Counted from the first letter of the stretch, positions 46,536 to 58,764 are shown. The stretch is DNA of 64,000 bases from Dugong dugon (GCA_030035585.1 CM057481.1:53577128-53641127); one strand, 5' to 3'. The notes: generated from the letters alone by a model not told the origin. Numbers and translations are program-made.

Positions 46536-47612
46536 CACCTTCTAAGCACTGCCATTTCTCATAATAAGATATTCCAAGGTAAAGTTTCAAATGCTTTATA
46601 GGAATTAGGAATGGTCATTACCATAGACACCCAAGATGCCTGGATATTTTCCCTCCAGGTATTTAAATTTAAGTACGTAAGTTAAAAGCTGCTACAAAAA
46701 GAAGGAAAACAATTTTGTGTAGAAACCAAGGCTTAGGAAGTGCTCCCTTCTCCCTGAAAATTATAGTTTCTCATAGCATATGGAACTGTAATGCCAGCTT
46801 CAAGCTGGTCAAGTAAGAGACCATTACTAGTGACAAGTAAAACCAGGAGATTCGCAATTATGACTTTGTTCAGTTAGGGGTTGAAAAGTGCAGACAATTT
46901 ATGCCAAAGCCATCTGATTTCCTGCATTTTTGGATGTTATTACTAGACTCGGCTTTCCTGTTTGCTGAAATTTGCATGAGGTATACGCTAGTTCTAGGGA
47001 AGAGAGTGGAAATTATGTGTTTCACTGACTAAATTTAAGCCTATAACCTCCGAAGAACATGGGAAACTGCTTCCTTCTGGGACTAAGGAAAACTATTTGT
47101 TTCTTAGGAGGTTAGAGGTGTATCATGGCAGAAGGCCGTTTTCATTCCTTTTGGAGTGCCCAATGTTGAGCGTCTGAAGAAGACACGGAGGTGTTCTAGG
47201 ATTCACACGCCTAGACTATATCAAACAGCATCACAGGAATGCTGCCTGAGCAGTCACGTAGAACCTCACTCGGAAGGGTCCCATGGTTGGTTTGATAATC
47301 TGCTTTTGCCTTCTTGAGATTCTGCACGCTGTTATTTTTGAACGTGTGTTTTGTAAGTGACATCCAGTAGTACAACAGAATATCATGTGAGCAGACGAGA
47401 CATGAGCAAAATGTATGTTGCCAGTCCTTGCTGCCCTCTTTGCATATAATGTATGCGATGCCCCGTTGAGCACAGAATTTTGGTGGCCTCATAACCCAGA
47501 GTGAGAACAGACTTCCATAGAATGTTGGTAGAATGTGCCCACAGCAAGATGTGAGATAACTGAGGATTAATTCACTCACCTTTTGAAACTTTCTACTTGA
47601 GTGGTACTCGTC
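46536..47612. other. No recognisable feature
   Basis: This is unique-looking sequence. A 122-codon minus-strand frame (47579-47211) is present but has no recognisable domain or conserved motif. Confidence 0.4.
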
Positions 47613-48021
47613 TTAGTTATCTAGTGCTGCTATAACAGAAATACCACAAGTGGGGGGCTTTAACAAACAGAAATTTAGTTTCTCACAGTTTAGGAGGCTA
47701 GATGTCTGAATTCAGGGTGCCAGCTCTAGGGGAAGGCTTTCTCTCTCTGTTGGCTCTGGAGGAAGGTCCTTGTCTCTTCTGAGCTTCTGCTCCTGGGCAA
47801 TCTTGATGTGGCCTGGCGTCTCTCTTCCTCCATCTCTCCTCTGCTAGCTTGTTTAATCTCTTCTATATCTCAAAAGAGATTGACTCAACATACACCCTAT
47901 ACTAATCCTGCCTCATTAACATAACAAAGACAACCCATTCCCAAATAGGCTTATAACCATGGGCATAGAAGTTAGGATTTACAACACATATTTTGAGAGA
48001 CATAATTCAATCCGTAACAGT
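47613..48021 (-). mobile_element. LTR (MaLR/ERVL-like), minus strand
   Basis: 'tagttatctagtgctgctat', 'agtttctcacagtttaggag' and 'cataattcaatccgtaacag' match the reverse of an MLT-like LTR, related to the one at 61.52 kb. Confidence 0.75.
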
Positions 48022-48027
48022 ATCCAA

Positions 48028-48029
<2 letters not shown>

Positions 48030-48082
<53 letters not shown>
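48030..48082. repeat. (TG)n microsatellite
   Basis: About 26 uninterrupted TG units lie just beyond the LTR end. Confidence 0.97.
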
Positions 48083-48084
<2 letters not shown>

Positions 48085-48149
48085 AGGCACACTTGTGAAT
48101 TCCAAAAGTTTTGGTTACATAATTGAAGAAGTTAAAAGACTCAAAAACA

Positions 48150-48610
48150 TTTTCTGAGTAACCCAAATGTCCCCCAACTGATGAGTGAATAAAGACAATG
48201 TGGTATATCTATACAACGGAATACTTTTCTGTCATAAAAGGAATGACGTACTGATATATGCCATAACATGAATAAACCCTAGAAGTATTATGCTAAGTGA
48301 AAGAAGCCAGTCACAAAAGATCACATATTGTATGATTCCACTTATATGAAATACCCACAACAGGCCAGTCTATGGGGACAGCAAGTAGATTAGTGGTTGT
48401 TAAGGTCTGACAGGAATGGGTGATAGGAGTGGTGGTAGCTAAAGGGCACGGGGTTTCTTTTTGAAGTGATGGCAGTGTTCTAAGACTGATTGTAGAGATG
48501 GTTGCACATATCTGTGAGTACATTAACTCAAATCATTGAATTTTGCACTTCAAATGGGTGAATTGCATGATATGTGAATTATCATTTAATAAAGCTGTTA
48601 TAATTTTTTC
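48150..48610 (+). mobile_element. L1 3' end, plus strand
   Basis: 'accgaatg'-type and later words of the L1M 3' end are present: 'tatacaacggaatacttttc', 'tatgctaagtgaaagaagcc', 'cacatattgtatgattccac'. Confidence 0.82.
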
Positions 48611-48659
48611 CTGGTTCAAGATGGTGGATGAAGCATATACTTTTATATTGTGTCCCACC

Positions 48660-48895
48660 TTATATGCCAGGACATGGACAAACTGTGGCCCATGGACCAC
48701 ATCCAGCCCATTCCTTGTTTTTGTAAATAAAGTTTTATTGGACACAGCTGTGCTTATTTGTTTATGTATTATTTGTGGTTGCTTTCTTACTAAATTAGTA
48801 GAGTTTATAGTTGTGATGGAAACTATCGGGCCCACAAAGTCTAAAATGTTTACTGTCTGGCCCATTAACAGAAAACATTTGTGAATGTCCGCTTC
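48660..48895 (+). mobile_element. hAT-type element
   Basis: 'acaaactgtggcccatggac', 'gtaaataaagttttattgga' and 'ctggcccattaacagaaaac'. It belongs to the same family as 21986-22205. Confidence 0.8.
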
Positions 48896-49441
48896 AGAAG
48901 GAAGAGACTGACAGTCAAATAATAGCAATACTATGAAATGAGCAGATACTTGTCATGATAAGTGCTGTGTAGCATATTACAACAGAGTATGTGGGAAGTG
49001 TCCACCTGGAAAATGTGCTAAGAAAATGCAACCTTGTTGTAAGTTTCTTTCTTTTGTCATTATGCTGTTCCCTAAATCACTCTATTTCATTGAATCTAAG
49101 ACTCCACCGATAATAAGAAGCACCATTATTTTATGTGTTACTAAGGAAGCAAAGAAAAAGCTTTTTATTAAAATATAGCACAAAGCTTTTTCACCACATA
49201 GTACTTCTATTTCATGCTTACTGAAAGCGCTGTTTCAGACTTAGATGGATTTTTATTGTCCATCATTCTTGCACACCATAGAAAGGTAGTCGTGCAATGC
49301 AGGGGCAAACAAGGAGAGAACCCCCTCTGTGGGTAAACGTGGAAAGAAGTCTCTATGCTTAGCATTCTATTTCCAGCCTCATCTTCACTGCTTCTTTCAG
49401 TCTCCACTTTCTCATCCTCTCCTCCCCATTTCTGCATCTGC
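48896..49441. other. No recognisable feature
   Basis: Nothing could be assigned. Confidence 0.45.
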
Positions 49442-49459
49442 TAATCTCTCTGCCCAAAA

Positions 49460-49655
49460 GGAGCCCTGGTGGCATAGCGATTAAGTGCTCAGCTGCTAAC
49501 TGAAAGGTTGGCAGTTCAAACTCACCAGCCGCACTGCAGGAGAAAGATGCATTGATCTGCTTCCATAAAGATTACAGCCTTGGAAACCCTATGGGGCAGT
49601 TCTACCCTGTCCTATAGGGTCACTATGAGTCCAAATTGACTCGTTGGCAATGGGA
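49460..49655 (+). mobile_element. AfroSINE, long type, clear TSD
   Basis: It is a complete copy from 'ggagccctggtggcatagcg' to 'actcgttggcaatgg'. It is flanked by a 15-bp duplication with one change, 'taatctctctgccca' (49442) and 'taatctctctgtcca' (49656). Confidence 0.95.
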
Positions 49656-50345
49656 TAATCTCTCTGTCCAGATGCTCCATATCTTTCCTTTCTTTCACTG
49701 TCTTCTCAACGTCTCTTCTTCCTCTCTCTTTAGCCATCACTCTCTGCTTCTTCTCACACACTACCCACCATCATCCTTCTGCAATCACAAAGGACTGTTA
49801 CGTATTTCTCCATCATTAGTATTATTATATCCAAGGGTAGGGTGAGCACAAAGGACTGTTAAAGAAATGTCATGACCACCATGCCTCATGACTACTGCCT
49901 GGCAAAACTGATTATAAGATGAATCCTCATTTCACAGAAGGTAAGTTATGGAAAAAAAAAAAAAAAAAAAGGATGACTTAGAAGCAGTAAAGAATGGTAT
50001 AGGAAGTTTCTGGACTCTTAACTTGTGAACAAGCTGATGTAGTATAGTTATAGTGCTAGTTTAGCCCATGCTGTTTCGATTATAATTTGATGACTGTATG
50101 CGTTTGAGTAGCTCATAATGCCTGGAGAGATTCTTGTTAAAAACAAACAAATGAACAAAAGCCCTCCAGCTCTCTACTGGGGCAGCCTGATGTAACCAGG
50201 ATGTACATTCTAGATAATGCAGTTCTAACAACTGGAGCTTGGTTTCTGAATTGCAGTCCCTACTCCGACTGATAGGGGTCTCTTTTTTAACGTGCAGTCT
50301 GCCTGGACAATAGGTTCTCTCTTCCGCCCTCATTATGCTCTCTAT
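49656..50345. other. No recognisable feature; A-run
   Basis: An A run lies at 49952-49970. There is no assignable gene or repeat. Confidence 0.45.
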
Positions 50346-50513
50346 CAGTGGTTCTCAAAGTCTGGACCCCAGACTAGCAAAATTAGCATCAGTATCATGT
50401 GGGAACTTGTTAGAAAAGCAAATTCTCGGACCCCACCCCAGACCTACCAAATCAGAAACTCTGGAGTAATGTTTGAAGTTCTCTAGGTACAAGCTAACAT
50501 TTGGGAATCACTG
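50346..50513 (+). mobile_element. MER5A-type hAT element
   Basis: 'cagtggttctcaaagtctgg', 'agaaaagcaaattctcggac', 'ccagacctaccaaatcagaa' and 'tttgggaatcactg' make a near-complete MER5A. Confidence 0.92.
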
Positions 50514-51183
50514 CTTTATAACCAACCTGGAGTGGTGATCCCTATTACTTGCGCTATAAACCTCATCTTCTGCCCCATTGGGATTAAGGGTGGTGGCAGG
50601 AGGTGACGATAAACGTAGATTTGTAAACACTCATACTAGGTAAGACTTTGTTCCCTATAGAAGGAACTTCTCAGTTAGGGAAAAGGAACCTATTCTGTTT
50701 GCACTGTTGGGACTAGAAAATCTGTCTTCCCTGGGTCATGTGATAGGACATGACTGATTAGCAACTGAATGTAGATGGGGCTGTCAGAGATGCTCTCACT
50801 GAAGAGGTGACAGATAAGTGGGCTGTGAAGGCCAAAAAGGCATCAACCTTCCAGAGATCCAGGGCAGTGTCTTTCTGTCTTCCTACCCACCTCTCCATTT
50901 TAATCCATCCTTCACATGGTGAGGGTAATATACTTACAACATCTATTTATTCATGCCATGCTACTGTTCCAGAAATGAACATGACTTCTGCCACAGAGTC
51001 TCTATCACTACCAGATTTGGTCTACATTCCTCCATAGGCCACATACTACCCATCCTTTCTATTGAAGTTGTATTTTTACTTCCATCTCGTGGCTTTGCCC
51101 ATGCATTTTTCCTACCTGCTTGTGCTTCTTTTCCTCATGACCAATTTTAAGGTTATCTGCCTACTACTGTGTCATTGTATTAA
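50514..51183. other. Mostly unassigned; possible L2
   Basis: 50960-51180 has a loose L2-like flow ('tggctttgcccatgcatttt'). The rest is unassigned. Confidence 0.35.
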
Positions 51184-52300
51184 ATGTTGTTGTTGTTAGG
51201 TGCCATCGAATCAGTGCCAACTCATAGCAACCCTACGTACAACAGAATGAAACACTGCCCAGTCCTGCGCCATCCTCACAATCCTTGTTATACTTGAGCC
51301 TATTGTTGCAGCCACTATGTCAATCCATCTCCTTGAAGGTCTTCCTCTTTTTCGCTGACCCTCTACTTTACCAAGCAAGATGTCCTTCTCCAGGGACTGA
51401 TCCCTCCTGAAAACATGTCCAAAGTATGTGAGATGAAGTCTCGCTATTCTTGCTTCTAAGAAGCATTCTGGCTGTATTTCTTCCAAGACAGACCTGTTTG
51501 TTCTTTTGACAGCCCATGGTATATTCAATTTTCTTTGCCAACACCATAATTCAAAGGCATTAATTCTTCTTGGGTCTTCTTTACTCATTGTCCAACTTTT
51601 GCATGCATATAAGGCGAATGAAAACACCATCGCTTTCGACAGGCGTACCTTAGTCTTCAAGATGACATCTTAGCTTTTCAACATTTTAAAGAGGTCTTTT
51701 GCAGCAGATTTTCCCATTGCAATATGTCTTTTGATTTCTTGACTGCAGCTTCCATGGGTGTTGATTGTGCATCTAAGTAAAATGAAATTGTTGAGTAGCT
51801 AAAGTGAAAGGAAGAAATGATGAAGTCAAAGAGCTGGACAGAAGATTTCAAAGGGCAGCTTGAGAAGACAAAGTATTATAATGACATGTACAAAGAGCTG
51901 GAGATAGAAAACCAAAAGGGATCCAAGTAAAATGAAATGCTTGACAACTTCGATCTTTTCTCTGTTTATCATGATGTTGCTTATTGGTCCAGTTGTGAGG
52001 ATTTTTGTTTTCTTTATGTTGAGGTATAATCCATTCTGAAGGCTGTGGTCTTTGATCTTCGTCAGTAAGTGCTTCAAGTCTTTTTCACTTTCAGCAAGCA
52101 AGGTTGTGTCATCTGCATATTGCAGGTGTTAGTGAGTCTTTCTAGAATCCTGATGCAACCCTGATGCACACCTTTCCTGATTTTAAACCACACAGTATCC
52201 CCTTGTTCAAACAACTGCCTCTTGGTCTACGTATAGGTTCCTCATGAGTGCAATTAAGTGTTCTGGGATTCCCATTATTTGCAATGGTATCCATAATTTG
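51184..52300 (-). mobile_element. RTE LINE with 132-bp inverted insert, copy C
   Basis: The 3' tail complement is at 51184 ('gttgttgttaggtgccatcg'). The C-terminal region follows (minus-strand frame 51660-51211, containing SVLEEIQPECFLE), then the RT region to about 52300. Positions 51789-51920 hold a segment of the RTE ORF from upstream (endonuclease-RT linker) in opposite orientation. It is flanked by 'atctaagtaaaatgaaat' (51771-51788) and 'atccaagtaaaatgaaat' (51921-51938). About 75 bp of RT sequence is missing near 52130. The element is dead. Confidence 0.92.
51789..51920 (+). repeat. Inverted RTE segment inside RTE copy C
   Basis: 'aaaggaagaaatgatgaagt' through 'gagatagaaaaccaaaaggg' is sense-strand RTE ORF sequence embedded in an antisense RTE. 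It has exactly the same length (132 bp) as the insert in copy D. Confidence 0.88.
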
Positions 52301-52539
52301 TTATGAATAATAATAAGTAATAACTGTACTAAATAATCACACTAATCAGGCTTTTAAAATAAAGCCTTTCTAGACTATCATTATTTTTTCTTAATCTGAA
52401 ATTAATGGGCATCTATCTACATTGCCCCCATTATACTATTTATACATTGCTTTCCTTCCTTAGGCTTTGAGAAATGCTTACACGTACTTACATAAGCATG
52501 CATATATCCATTGCCTCCCCTCAATCCCAGGTATTTGCG
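52301..52539. other. No recognisable feature
   Basis: Short AT-rich spacer between the RTE and an AfroSINE. Confidence 0.45.
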
Positions 52540-52692
52540 GAGTCCTGGTGGTGCAGTGGTTAGGAGCTTGGCTGCTAACTGAAAGGTTGGCAGTTCGAAT
52601 CTACCAGCTGCTCCTTAGAAACCCTATGGGGCAATTCTACTCTGTCCTATAGGGTTGCTATGAGATGGAATCAACTCGATGGCAGCTGGTTT
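52540..52692 (+). mobile_element. AfroSINE, short type, clear TSD
   Basis: 'ggagtcctggtggtgcagtg' through 'ggaatcaactcgatggcagc'. It is flanked by 'cccaggtatttg' on both sides (about 52527 and 52696). Confidence 0.95.
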
Positions 52693-52699
52693 TCCCCAG

Positions 52700-53394
52700 G
52701 TATTTGTAAAATTCAGATCAGATTCAAGTATTCACTTCTGTTTTTCCAGAATCCACATAGTAGGTATTTCATGAATGCATATCAAACTCAAATAGGAAAA
52801 CATGATTTTAGGTGAGTGTTCCAAAGAAATTATTTGCAACAGAGTTAGTGCCTGATTCATTTTTCCTTGTGGCAATTACTGCTTGGTGTATCTAAACAAA
52901 CAACAGTGGCAAAGTTCAGAGGAATCTCAGAAAGAACAGGAAGGAAGTTGCCTGTGATTAAAGGGACTCAAAAAGTGATAGATTTTTCAGTATTAGTGAT
53001 TTCATATATGGGGGGGAAAAAAGGAAGGAAGCAAAGCATGAAAAAGGTAAGAATGGATTACAAACCAAATGAAAATTGTTAAACTAGAACTACAAATTAC
53101 AGGATTCAATATTTTTAAAACTGAGCACAATCCGTAGCTTTTTACAAAAATCACTCCTTTTAAAATCTTCCAGCTTTTGAAAGTTTACTACTACACAATT
53201 TCCAGAAAAGAGAGAAGATTTCCAAATCACAAAGTAAATGATACTGCTCAGCCTCTACAGTCATCTCAGGCATGTTAGCACGTACATGTGTGATTTAACA
53301 AACTTTCCTGACATGATGGGCCCAATTTCAGAGCAGCAGTACATTAAAGCATCAAGCTTTGGGCCTTAGAAATGAAACCAAGGTGAGAAGACTG
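52700..53394. other. No recognisable feature
   Basis: Unique-looking AT-rich sequence. Confidence 0.45.
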
Positions 53395-53635
53395 TGACAT
53401 GGGACAGTAGGTAAGAGTTTAGGATTGGGGGTCAGACAGTTGAATCAGACACCTGAGTGTCAAGTATCTGGTCTACCAGCTGTTGGCCTTAGGCAGTTGA
53501 CAGGACTGTTCCAGGGCATGGGTTTCACAGTAGCTAACTAATGGGTTGTTGGGATGATTACATGAGATATTGCATGCAAAGCTCTTAGCATAAGATTTGG
53601 CACTTAATGAACATTCAAAAAATGCTAACTATCAT
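53395..53635 (+). mobile_element. MIR
   Basis: 'ggtaagagtttaggattggg', 'gatgattacatgagatattg' and 'tttggcacttaatgaacatt' show a diverged MIR in plus orientation. Confidence 0.65.
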
Positions 53636-55261
53636 GTAAAAGAAGAGCTCTTCTCGTCCAACCACCAGATGACATTTTTTTCCTTTGGATTTGCAGATTA
53701 TAAAGCTATTTGCTATCTCAAAGCAGTGGTTGGCCTATTTCTCATGTTTTGTGAGCTTCTTAGCTATCTGAGTGCTAGGAAATGCTTCATTTGACCAACA
53801 TGCCAAATCATTTCCCTGTTATAAAAAAAAAAAAAAGAGAGAGAGAGGCAACAGTGTCCTACTCAAAAATAAGAAAAGTCTGAGAACTAAGGCATTTCCA
53901 CAGAAAAGAATAATGAGTCCATCAAGAAGGTAATTTCTTCCAACATCCAGGTGGCCTTCGAGGCAGGTGACAGCAGGGGCCATGGTAGTATTAACTTCAT
54001 AAGAGTAGATAAGTCAGCAGGAGCTACTCAATCACTTGACAGAAGCCAATTCAGAAGGCATCTGAAGCGCCTGGCTTTAAAGGTAATCATGTCAGGAATC
54101 AAAAAGGGGTCTAATGTTAGAGTCTTGCCTTTCAAATGCAACAAATCATTATACCTGTCAAGATTTATGGACAGATGTATTTATGTTGACACTAGACCAC
54201 TAATACTTTGACAAATGAGAGGCCTTGACATATACAACAGATACGTCCAAGTCTATTTCTTGATTCAAAAAGGGGTTGAAGCAGTGAATCATGAGAAGCT
54301 GGCGATGTGGGCTGATATGGCTCTGGGGTGCTTCTGCTGCCTTAGCCGGGTCATTGTTGGTTGCCTATTGCAGCAAGCCCCCAAAACGTTAAGCACAAGG
54401 AGCTGCTCTTGCCAGTGATAAAGATTAGAAATGGCTGATATGAAAGTCTAATAAAGAATAGATTCCCCATGGAGGATATCCAGCCACAGAAATGATTCTG
54501 ATTCTTCAGACCCAAAAGGATTTGTGGCCCTCTGCGAAGGAAGTAAGGAGAATTTGATTAGCAGCTGAAAATCTGTGCGTGGAGATGCTGCCATAGTGGC
54601 TTCAGCTTCTGGTTAAATTTATTAAGGAGGTTAATTCCTATCAGTGAATGAAAGTCAGGGCTTGATTCATAGTCAAACACATGGAAGAAATTTGCTTTGG
54701 GGGTTAAAAAAAAAAAAGGTCTGTAAAGAGACAATTAGATTTAAGGTCTATCATCAGGAATTTGATAAACTCCTGATGGTCAAAATGGACCTTAGATGAA
54801 ATTCATTAATGTAACAGAATCTGTAGCATTAATAAGAAAGACCTTTGCAGATGGACTTTTATTTCTATTTGCTTGTTTTTGATACCGTTCCCTGTGTTTT
54901 TGTATTAACTCATATCCCTTGCCTTAGTAAAGTCCAATCTACAGGAATTTGGTCCTTGGATTAAAAGAAGGCATTTCTCTATCATAGGACAACCCATGTG
55001 CACGAAGGTTGTGCCAGGAGGAAAAAAGAAACCTGGATCAAGACAGGGAACTTCTCCATAGGAACATAGATTGGATATTGGCTATTACTCGTAGAGTGGG
55101 AGAACTCGGCAACGTTGAGTCAGGTGTCGCCATAAGGTATAGCAATTAGCTTGGGTGGAAAATGAAGATTCTCCCAGTATGTCTCCACACCTGTGCACAA
55201 ATACATATACACCTTTCTGAATTTCGTTAAGACAATGGAAAACAGAAGAGAAGAGGGGTTC
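53636..55261. other. No recognisable feature
   Basis: 1.6 kb without an assignable repeat. A-runs lie at 53822-53836 and 54706-54717. Short frames of 65-86 codons have no recognisable domain. Confidence 0.4.
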
Positions 55262-55264
55262 TGT

Positions 55265-56234
55265 AGCTGGACTATATGAAGAAGAATTTGGCATCAGGAT
55301 TGGAGGAAGACTCATTAACAACCTGCAATATACAGATGACACAACCTTGCTTGCTGAAAGTGAAGAGGACTTGAAGCACTTACTCATAAAGATGAAAGAC
55401 TACAGCCTTCAGAATGGATTGCACCTCAACATAAAGAAAACAAAAATCCTCACAACTGGACCAATAAGCAACATCATGATAAACAGAGAAAAGATCGAAG
55501 TTGTCAAGCATTTCATTTTACTTGGATCCCTTTTGGTTTTCTATCTCCAGCTCTTTGTACATGTCATTATAATACTTTGTCTTCTCGAGCTGCCCTTTGA
55601 AATCTTCTGTCCAGCTCTTTGACTTCATCATTTCTTCCTTTCACTTTAGCTACTCAACAATTTCATTTTACTTAGATGCACAATCAACACCCATGGAAGC
55701 TGCAGTCAAGAAATCAAAAGACATATTGCAATGGGCAAATCTGCTGCAAAAGACCTCTTTAAAGTGTTGAAAAGCAAAGACGTCACCTTGAAGACCAAGG
55801 TGCACCTGTCCCAAGCCATGGTGTTTCCAATTGCTGCATATACATGTGAAAACCCGACAATGAGTAAGGAAGACCCAAGAAGAATTGATGCCTTTGAATT
55901 GTGGTGTTGGTGAATAATATTGATGATAAATCTGTCTTGGAAGAAGTACAAGCAGAATGCTCCTTAGAAGCAAGGATGACGAGACAATGTCTCACATACT
56001 TTGGACACATTATCGGGAGGAATCAGTCCCTGGAGAAGGACATCATGCTGGTAAAGTGGAGGGTCAGTGAAGAAGAGGAAGACCCTCAAGGGGATGAATT
56101 GACACAGAGGCTGCAACAATGGGCTCAAGCATAACAATGATTGTGAGGATGGCGCAGGACTGGGCAGAGTTTTGTTGTGTTGTACGTGGGGTCGCTATGA
56201 GTCAAAACTGACTTGATAGTACCTAACAACAACA
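55265..56234 (+). mobile_element. RTE LINE with 132-bp inverted insert, copy D
   Basis: 5'-truncated at 'agctggactatatgaagaag'. The RT catalytic box has changed to YTDD (about 55330). A 91-codon frame from 55347 runs through the RT and into the inverted insert, and differs from the matching frame in copy C at only 6 residues. The insert is 55528-55659, flanked by 'atttcattttacttggat' (55510-55527) and 'atttcattttacttagat' (55660-55677). After it the normal RTE order resumes to the tail 'cctaacaacaac'. Confidence 0.92.
55528..55659 (-). repeat. Inverted RTE segment inside RTE copy D
   Basis: The plus strand reads 'ttttggttttctatctccag' through 'tcactttagctactcaaca', antisense to the surrounding RTE and the reverse complement of 51789-51920. 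Confidence 0.9.
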
Positions 56235-56254
56235 TAGGATATGGACAATAATTA

Positions 56255-56950
56255 TCTCGACATTCATTCGTTCATCCAATAAATATTTTTGCACACTTAC
56301 TGTGTTCCAGGGACTGTGTTAACCCTTGGAAATATGCCAGTGGAATATCTCGGGTAACATGCCTGCCCTCAAGAGTTTACACTCAAGTTGTAGGTGGTGT
56401 GAGCGGTAGGAGTAGGCAAATGAACAAGATAAATGCAGAGTGTGATAAATGCTACGAAGGAGATAAATAATCGTGGGCTAGAGAGTAACCTGGAGTAGGG
56501 ATCTACTTCAGGTAGAAAACCTTTCTAAGGTGACTAAAATATGTAACCTGAAGAAAGAGAGTAAATAGACCAGCCATGCTAAAACCTGAGGGCAGATTCT
56601 TTCAGAGATTGGGACCAGTGGGTTGAAAGGCCCTGTGACAGTCAAACACTTGGCTTGTTGGAGGAAGAGAAAGGAAGCTGAAGATTACAGAGTGGGTAGA
56701 GTGAGTAAGGAGAAAAAGTGGTGGAGAAGATTGATGGAAGGGGTTTAAGCTTGGGAGTTTGATGTCATCTGATGTAACTTAAAAAAATTTTGATTGCTAT
56801 GGGAGGAATTGATTGTAGAAATATTAAAATGAATCTAAGGAGATTTGTAAGGATTACCTAGTAATTCAGGCAACATGATGGCATCTTGGACGCTGTGGAC
56901 ATCATGTAGATGGAGATTAGTGGATGGACTTGGGATTTATTTTGGAATAA
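56255..56950 (+). mobile_element. Old interspersed repeat ('attcattcaacaaa' family)
   Basis: It starts 'attcattcgttcatccaata', then 'cttactgtgttccagggact', 'ctgccctcaagagtttacac', 'tgaaaggccctgtgacagtc' and 'taattcaggcaacatgatgg', the longest copy of this family in the window. Confidence 0.65.
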
Positions 56951-58264
56951 AACAGGCTGTAATTCCATAGTGAGTTTCTTCTAAGGTCCTGTTTAATTTT
57001 TTTTAAACTTATTTTTCTAGCATCCACCTAAGATTTATATGGAGATTAATGAAATTGTACCCACACAGTGCTTTGAACTCCTTGGAGGGAAGCAAAGCAT
57101 TATTATGATTTTTTTAAACTCACATTATAAATTTATTAACTTTTAACTCCTATATTGAGGTAGGTATTTCACTGATGGCTGGGGTCATATTTAGCTAACC
57201 AGGTTCCCATGTTAAACAAAGGTTATATTATTATTGAAGTTATTATTACAAAAATATAATACAGCTTGTTGAATGCCAATAACAAAGCCTTATTTCATAT
57301 AACCCCACCAGGCAACTTGAGTTATAGGGCATATGTAGGGGTTCTCAATGTTCTCTTTTCTCACCAGCTTTAAGGGGGGGTTTGGGATTCTGGGTGATTC
57401 CAGTCCAATTCATTTGAATGATGACTTTGCCTAGTGGTCAAAACCAGAATTTTCTCCAGAATTTTAAAGTAATCTCTGGAGGAAGTGAGGGCCTGCGTGA
57501 TGACAGTGGAAATGAAAAATCCCAAATTAACTGATCCTTAAGAAGTAATTAAACCTAGGCAATTTGGTTATAGAAGGAAGGCAATTTGAAAATAGGGTTA
57601 TGATTAAATTTGACAAAACACAATACATGTAGCAAGAATACATGCTAATATATTTTTCATAAATTGCATGTGGACAAAATCAGAGCTAATGTATTCCCTG
57701 AGAGCATCGTAATCTACCCCCGTGACACCTTCTCCTCCAAAATCAGATTTGTACCAGGCATACAATTTATACAGTTGTGAACACCACCATTCAATAGATG
57801 TTTTAAAAAATATTAGAGCCTGCAAACAGATTAGTACAGCTTAAGTGAGACCATTGCGTGTAGAAATTCTGGTTAATATCCACGTTAACCAGGGTAAAAG
57901 AACCCCGTAATATGGACTAGGCACTTGGTGAGGATGTAGTTATTGCTGTTAGTGTTCACGGTGTCAGTGAAGCATACCTTAAGGATGTGAAAATGAGAGC
58001 GTTCTCTGAGAGTCAGAAAATCAATACATACTTGGAAGACGGCCATCACCAACAGAATTAAACAAATAAGAAGTCAGATGGGCAGAGGAAGAGTTTCCTC
58101 CAAATGAATAAGTTTGTGAACTCTAGAAAGAGTAAGCATCCTTACCTTTCCCCGGGTCCAGGCCCTTTCCCTTCTATTCCGTGCTCCCCTCCATCACGGC
58201 AGACATCACTCACTCTTGCTTAGTTGCCTACACAATTTTCACCCTCCTTTTCTTCTTTGTTAAC
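56951..58264. other. No recognisable feature
   Basis: 1.3 kb of AT-rich unassigned sequence. No long frame or repeat was recognised. Some of it could be conserved non-coding DNA. Confidence 0.4.
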
Positions 58265-58740
58265 AGAACCCTGAATTTGTTTTGGATGGCCATGTGTCTA
58301 GGTAAAAATGCCAAGCTTCCCAGATTCCCCTGCAGCTAGGTTTGGCCCTGTGACACAATTCTCGCTAATGAGATATAAGTGGAAATCTACTGGTTAGGGC
58401 TTCCTGGAAAGCTACTGTTTTCCTAATTTGAAAAGGACAGATTCCACTAGCATGTCTTTTTTATTTTTGACCAATCATCTTTTGTCTTTTCCTCTTCTTT
58501 GTGCCAGAAACATGGATGTGATGCCTAGAGATGGAGCAGAACATGAGGCATAAAGAATGAAGATGAACGCTAACTCACTAAGGATGTTCTAGAAGCTGGA
58601 AAGAACCCAATCGCCTGACAAGACTGTTGAGCAGTGACAACAATCCTGGGGTTCCTGCCTCTAGATTTGTTCATACATTTTTTAAGCCACATTGGCTGAG
58701 CTCTCTGTTAATTGTACACAGTCTGAAACACTCAGGTTGA
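58265..58740 (+). mobile_element. Old LTR-like mammalian repeat
   Basis: 'cccagattcccctgcagcta', 'tctcgctaatgagatataag', 'gggcttcctggaaagctact' and 'catggatgtgatgcctagag' follow a known LTR-like family, related to the piece at 3.98 kb. Confidence 0.6.
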
Positions 58741-58764
58741 CCTTCAGCTTTCACCTTACTTGCA

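Noticed and set aside
47211..47579. 122-codon minus-strand open frame as a gene
   Set aside because: Cys-rich random-looking translation with no domain, overlapping open frame and no exon or retrocopy signals.
51211..51660. 149-codon minus-strand frame as a host gene
   Set aside because: It is the C-terminal part of the RTE ORF.
51184..56234. Inverted segmental duplication as the reason for the matching RTE copies
   Set aside because: The similarity stops at the element ends. Copy C has a deletion and extends further 5', and the outer flanks do not match, so independent insertions of one rearranged source fit better.
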